Part shown: piece after piece, positions 59,311 through 64,000 of the stretch | Position numbering within the stretch: position 1 is the stretch's first letter | How the letters are laid out: every line of letters begins with the position of its first letter | Origin: Centropus unirufus | Taxonomy: Eukaryota > Chordata > Aves > Cuculiformes > Centropidae | Length of the DNA: 64,000 nucleotides | Assembly (NCBI GenBank): GCA_013397695.1 | Contig: VYZI01000119.1 | Coordinates: forward strand, 7,767 to 71,766 | Direction: 5' to 3' | Program-made: the position numbers and the translations under genes | The notes under the pieces: generated by a model | The model's input: the letters and a program-made list of their open reading frames with translations, nothing else | Told to the model about the DNA's origin: nothing | Database searches by the model: none

Positions 59311-59847
59311 GACAGACGGACTTTGCAGCTTGTAACCTACGCGATTATCGTGGAAACTCCAGGCTGGAAAGACCTGGGAGATCGTTAGGAAGAAATTCCT
59401 CAGGCTTGAGGGACTGGCACAGGTTCCCCAGGGAAGGGTTCAAGGCCAGGGTGGATGGATCCTTGAGCAGCCTGGGCTGGTCGAGGTGTCCCTGCCCATG
59501 GCAGGGGGGGTTGGAACTGGATAGGCTTTAAAGTCCCTTCCAATCCAAACCATTCCATGACTCTATGTTCATCAAGCCCAACTGTGTCTGTCCCCTACTA
59601 AATCAATATTAGGTTGACGCTATTACTTTTTGGGAATTGTATCTCACTCCCTGCCCGTTCTTTCTGTGCCCGTTTGGATTTTCTAGACCTACATTCCTGG
59701 TGGCAGTTCCCTGGAACATCCGTCCTGGAGCAAACGTGACTGTTGGGGTAGCTCTGCTGCCAGACAGCCCAGCACAGGTCACTGTGAGGGGAGAAGTGAT
59801 CAGAGATAACCAGACCATCCTGAGCAGGGAAATGATCTTTGAGAAAG
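59112..59847 (+). CDS. CD109: CD109 antigen, 5' part only (exons 1-2)
   Basis: GPI-anchored surface glycoprotein of the alpha-2-macroglobulin/C3 family, known in mammals as a TGF-beta co-receptor. Exon 1 is 59112-59167 and exon 2 is 59687-59847; the CDS continues past the right edge. Exon 1 encodes a signal peptide (MERSRI, a run of six leucines, then CSSAAAG). The junction completes a glycine codon (GG|A), giving GPTFLVAVPWNIRPGANVTV, which aligns with the start of mature human CD109 (GPRFLV...IRPGGNVT). Exon 2 ends MIFEKG in phase 1. Sequons NVT and NQT are present. Exon 3 was not found up to 64000. Synteny with SLC17A5 supports the call. Confidence 0.93.
59353..59605 (-). repeat. Older CR1 fragment, split by a younger insertion, CD109 intron 1
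   Basis: The two flanks 'ctggaaagacctgggagatc' (about 59355-59379) and 'catcaagcccaactgtgtct' plus 'gtcccctactaaatc' (about 59569-59604) join into a continuous minus-strand CR1 3' end once the plus-strand CR1 between them is removed. Confidence 0.6.
59384..59567 (+). repeat. CR1 LINE 3' fragment nested in older CR1, CD109 intron 1
   Basis: 'ttaggaagaaattcctca', 'gactggcacaggttccccag', 'ttgagcagcctgggctggtc', 'aaagtcccttccaatccaaa' and tail 'ccatgactctatg'. A strongly 5'-truncated CR1 with a recognisable end. Confidence 0.9.
59687..59847 (+). CDS. CD109: CD109 exon 2
   Basis: Acceptor ttctag, donor GTAAGA; 161 nt, 53 full codons plus one base at each end. It encodes the first strands of macroglobulin domain 1 (PTFLVAVPWNIRPGANVTVG, then the SPAQVTVRGEVI segment, then SREMIFEKG). 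Confidence 0.94.
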
Positions 59848-62800
59848 GTAAGAGAACAGAGTTGGATTTAGATTTGACTTCTCCCACAGTTTGTTGTTCC
59901 CAGGATATCCCAGCTTCTAAACAGTGCTGGAATAGGATTTATTTCACCAAGTTGGGACACATGGGAAAGTATTCTTGTAGTCTGCTGACTCTGTGTGCTA
60001 ACTCATGGTAGACTCTGAAAATAATCGGGTAGTAGTGAAGTGTGATAGATGTGGGGTTTTGGGGGAGCTGGGAAGTGCTCTGGTCAGTTCCGTGGGGGTA
60101 CCAAAGAAGTAGAGGAAGAAGTTCTCACTGGTCAGGTTTTTAAAGTGCAAGGTGAAAGGAGGTGAGATAATGGTAAAGATGGAACAAATAAGATGATAAA
60201 GCATCTGGAGCTGGCTTTCATGATCTAAGAAAGGGAGGACCTGAGAACTGTAGGAAAGTGGAGATAATCATATCAGACATCATTACTTGAAATCTCTGGG
60301 CATATTTGGAAAGAAATGTTTCAGAATCGGGAACTGAATTGTGGACAGGTTGAGGATCGAAGATAAGCAATCCTGAGAGCCCTTTTTAATATATGCCCCG
60401 CCCTGGGCAGCAGTAGAGGATGTGGTGGCAATTCTGAGTCGATGGAAAATTCTGGTCACTGCTCCTTTTCATGAAGGACAGCTGAGAACAGAAGCACAGA
60501 GATGTCTTGTCTGAGAACTGCCCTCAATGGAAAGGAGATATCTTGCCTGGGTAATCCCCCTTGCAAACTTCTCTTAGTTTCAGGCAACATAAAAGTGATA
60601 CTTAAACACTAGTTTTTTTTTTGTCAGAAGTAGAGAGTTTGGGAGCACTATGAGGTCCTAGAAAAATCTACCTTGCTATAATGCACTTTCTCCTTCTTGA
60701 TGTCAGCTAACTTTTCTATTGATGCCTTATTGTTCTTGTAGATGTCTTATCTAGAAGCATCGTGCCTTTATTTCAAAGCCTTCAAGAAAGCCCACCTCCC
60801 CTCACAGTCTGTAGAGAAGACTGAGCCTTTGAGTGTGATGGACTGCATTTGACCAGATAAAAAAAATTATGACCTTGTGATTCAGGAAAGCATGTCTGAC
60901 CAAAACTTTAATTGCTATTTTAAATACTCTGAAAAAGTTTTTCAGAACTATTCATAGGTAGGTTTTAGTTCAGGTTGGGTATTGTTTACACTTTCTGACT
61001 TTATATTGTTATCAGATATATGTCCCTTAGCAGCCAGTATAAAAGCATAAACCTGAGGCAAGTTTCCTGTGGTTCGGTGGCTAATTAAAAAAAGAAATAA
61101 GTATTCATTCCAGACTTAAATCAAATTTATATGCCTGCTGTCTTAGTGTCCAAATCTAATACTAAAAGTTATGGTGATATATGCTTAGGGTAATTACTTT
61201 AGGAGGATGGGTTTCCTAGCACCTGAATTCTGCTTGCAAGTGGAACAGACTGGCTGTCATGCCTGTGGTCATTAATCTTAAGGCTCATAACATGCCAGAT
61301 GCCATATTTAGGTTTTGCTTCTTGAAAAGGCCAAGCCTCTTGCACTAGGCACAGTGGAGGACTCAGCAGTGGATAAAGAAACATTCTTACTCTGTGGAGA
61401 AAATAACTTCGACATATTTATTATGCTACTAGTAGTAAGCTTGCCTTTTAAGATAACAATTCCTCTTCGAACATTTCATGGCAGTATTTTGAAACAGGAA
61501 CAAAACCAAAAAAACCCCAAACCAACTGATCTATTGTTTTAAAAAGAAAAGCTGCCTTCTTTTCTTTCTCTAACTGTATTGGCTTTTATTTCCTGCTTCT
61601 GTTCTGCTTGACATTGAGTGAGCCTTGCGTGAGTTTCAGCCTGTCTGTTGTACTTTTCGACATTAAAAAGCAAGCAAGCAACTGGTGGTGCAAAGCATGT
61701 GAAAATATGTGGATGTCTCCATCTGTACAGCATACAGAATGATGCTTGACACTGGGAGCTGTTAAGTCAAAGGGAATGGTGAGTGATCAGGAACAGAAAT
61801 GCTGTAGGGCATTGCTTGAAGGGCATTGATTTATTGATATTATTTTTTTCCAGTCTTTTAATATTTCAATTTTCCATGCTTTTTAACTTGATAGATGGAA
61901 CAACGGCAACAACAGCAAAAAAAGTCCTGGGTATGCAGCAACTTTCCTCTCGCAAAAATCTTAAAATTTAGTATGTGGCTATCCATTCCTTAAAGCCAAG
62001 TTATATAACTTGTAAGTGCTTTGTTCTGGGTGAACAAATATGGTAGCAAAAGTGTTAGGGGCCAGGAGCAAGGGAGCTGCCTTGTAACAGAAGATGTAGT
62101 GTTGAAGGTGTGTATCTAAAGGTGCTACGCGAGTGGATCAGTTGTGAATAGAGTTACTCAGAGAGAAAGCAGTGTTTCAGAGAGAAAGTAGTTTGTCAGC
62201 GTAAGACTCCAAGAATTAATTTTTTCACTGAAGAACGAAACAACCTTAGCATAAAATATGTAGTGATATCGTAGCTGTGTTAGTCTAGGAATGTAACTGA
62301 AGGAAGCCTGGTGGGAGCTTTTATTAGGCCAGCTGTGTTGAAGGGAAAAACCCAAACATATCTCCAGGCACACGAAATCTTCTTTAAATGACATCATTGC
62401 TGCATATATTAGTGCCTGGAAAATACTGCTTTATCTTTCATTTGGGCCCATTAGGTTTCAGAGAGTGGCTGATACAGTGGCATTACTGTTCCTGTGGTGC
62501 ACATGAGTATGATGAGTTTTTTGCCATCTCTGCAAAATAAATATTAAAGGAGGCAGGATGTTGTTGAAGTTGTTGACTGTGCTGAATATCCAGAAAATTG
62601 GAGCTGATTGCCGGTCCTAGGCCACAAATTCAGTGGCACCGTTGCCTAAACTGGCTCAGTTATGTTCTCTATTTTTTCTTGCATAGTGGTGAAAAAGCAG
62701 GGGGTAAACTGCTTTGGGGAATCGATCTGATTAAAAATAATGTTTTTCTTTGTTTGTTGATCAGTATGTGCTGATGAACTGAGATGGACACAGAACTGGG

Positions 62801-64000
62801 AATTGAATGCCGATGGTAGAGGACAGATTGAGGACACTTTTGTATTGGAACTGTTGAATCTTGCAGACCAAGTTCAGCTGAGTACTGAAGCGTGAGAGCT
62901 ATTACATGCTTGTCTGATAAAGTGCATCTGCAATTGCCTGATGTTTAGAATGCTCTCTGGTTCTTTTGCATCAGCTCAGTATGATACATGTTCTAGTCTT
63001 GAAGTTTCTGAGTTAGCTCAATTTATACTATTATTTTTTCTTTATATAACTCTTGCTTTATGTAAGAAATAGAGGGCTACCATCTGATGGCTGATAAAAT
63101 CTGCACTGTTTTAATGTTACTGGAAGTGGGGATTTGATTTCTGAGTGATTCTTGACCATTAGAGAAAGACTTTAGCAGTGGAACTTGGTTCACATCATAA
63201 TCCTGCTTTTCTTGTAATGAAAGGAAAAGTGCCTCGTTTGTATTCTTTGGAGTAAGTGGGAAAGTGTGCCTGCATGTTCATTAAAAAAAAAGTCCTAATA
63301 TTTTGAGCTTGGCTCAACATACCAGAATCCAAACGTACTGTAGCAAGGGAGATTGTTTAAGACTAATATTTTTGTACAGAAATGAAGCTAATTAGATTAA
63401 CTGTAGTGAAAACAAATGGACTGAATGTCTGGAAGCAGGATATTGCCGCTACAGGTAAACTTTGTGTGAGTGAGCACAACCGAAAAAAAAAGTCAGTATG
63501 TCTCCAAGAGAGAATAGGACTCTGGATGAACACAAAGCCCTAACTAAAGCTGTTGCTGTGCATGTATCAAGCCTTGACACAGTTTCTGTGGAGACACAGT
63601 TCAGAAAGATCCTCACTCTGATTGAAAATGACTGCAGAAGATAACAATGACTTATGTGCAATTTGAGCTGTTGGATTTTCTGGGTCAATAACAAAAAAAG
63701 ATGGAAAAACAGACAGGCAAGTTAAATTTTATGCATGAATGGTTTGATTTTCAGTGATTACAGCGGATGGTGACTCTTGCCATGCATATTTATCCAGTCA
63801 TTGATCAGTAAAGATGTAGTTTGAATTGGCAAGAAGTGTTGTCTTACAGGGTTTGCTACTCAGACATTGCAGTGTGTGTTTGTGCATGCGAAACCTTACA
63901 CCTTAATTGTGAGAGCTTCTGAAAAGCCTCTTTCCCTTGGTGCTGGAATGATTTGGAAAGAGTAAGTAGCATGTAAGGTGAAAAAGCAAATGAGCTTTAA
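59848..64000 (+). other. CD109: CD109 intron 2 (partial), no exon found
   Basis: From the exon 2 donor to the window edge I find no segment coding the expected next part of macroglobulin domain 1 (no equivalent of the QTDK...YKP region). Open frames are short. The sequence is AT-rich with several short A and T runs. Confidence 0.6.
62255..62345 (+). repeat. Possible ancient tRNA-type SINE remnant
   Basis: 'gatatcgtagctgtgttagtctaggaa' (62264 onward, in two parts: gatatcgtagctgtgtt, agtctagg) followed by 'agcctggtgggagcttttat' resembles a diverged old amniote SINE with a box B-like and 'gcctggtggcagc' core. The match is weak. Confidence 0.25.

Noticed and set aside
59112..59531. 139-codon frame starting at the CD109 ATG
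   Set aside because: It reads past the donor at 59168 into intron 1 and CR1. The spliced reading into exon 2 restores the human-like GP(T/R)FLV junction.
62764..62895. Run of about 43 sense codons in CD109 intron 2 (CADELRWTQNWELNADG..., ending TGA)
   Set aside because: It does not match the expected CD109 exon 3 (macroglobulin domain 1) and ends in a stop, so it was not taken as an exon.
1..64000. CRISPR arrays, operons, bacterial or viral gene clusters, tRNA and rRNA genes
   Set aside because: No regularly spaced repeats, no dense coding, no recognisable tRNA or rRNA. Splicing, CpG islands and CR1 content all indicate a vertebrate genome.

Overview
The window looks like nuclear genomic DNA from a bird. 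Three things support this: many CR1-type LINE fragments with the typical avian tail (gattctatg repeats), one solo LTR whose ends and body match a family widespread in birds, and a pair of vertebrate genes split into small exons with canonical GT-AG introns. The LTR family points weakly to Neoaves. I assign no species.

Layout. Positions 1 to about 20,780 are the 3' flank of the first gene. I find no coding exon there, only old LINE fragments, an assembly gap (13,349-13,568) and one GC-richer block with two AP-1 sites. Positions 42,326 down to 21,712 (minus strand) hold the complete 11-exon coding region of SLC17A5 (sialin), the lysosomal sialic acid/proton cotransporter. I reconstructed it exon by exon: 1,452 nt, 483 residues, every junction GT-AG and in phase. 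Its first exon sits in a CpG island that is partly lost in a second gap (42,001-42,138). About 43,110 to 58,440 is intergenic, with CR1 copies and an ERVL-like solo LTR at 55,639-56,330. Positions 59,112 onward (plus strand) begin CD109: exon 1 (signal peptide) and exon 2 (start of the first macroglobulin domain). The rest of CD109 lies beyond the right edge.

SLC17A5 and CD109 are divergent, head to head, with about 16.8 kb between start codons, as on human 6q13. Nothing suggests they work in one pathway. Sialin exports sialic acid from lysosomes; CD109 is a GPI-anchored surface protein of the alpha-2-macroglobulin/complement family.

I found no evidence of an undescribed biological system. 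The points most worth checking are: a tandem pair of palindromic GTCATGTGAC (CLEAR/M-box-like) sites just upstream of the SLC17A5 start; an RFX X-box-like site in its intron 1; opposed CR1 pairs (minus then plus) in SLC17A5 intron 1 and around both promoters; and nested CR1 insertions in CD109 intron 1. Repeat family names come from remembered consensus sequences, so exact edges and subfamilies are approximate.
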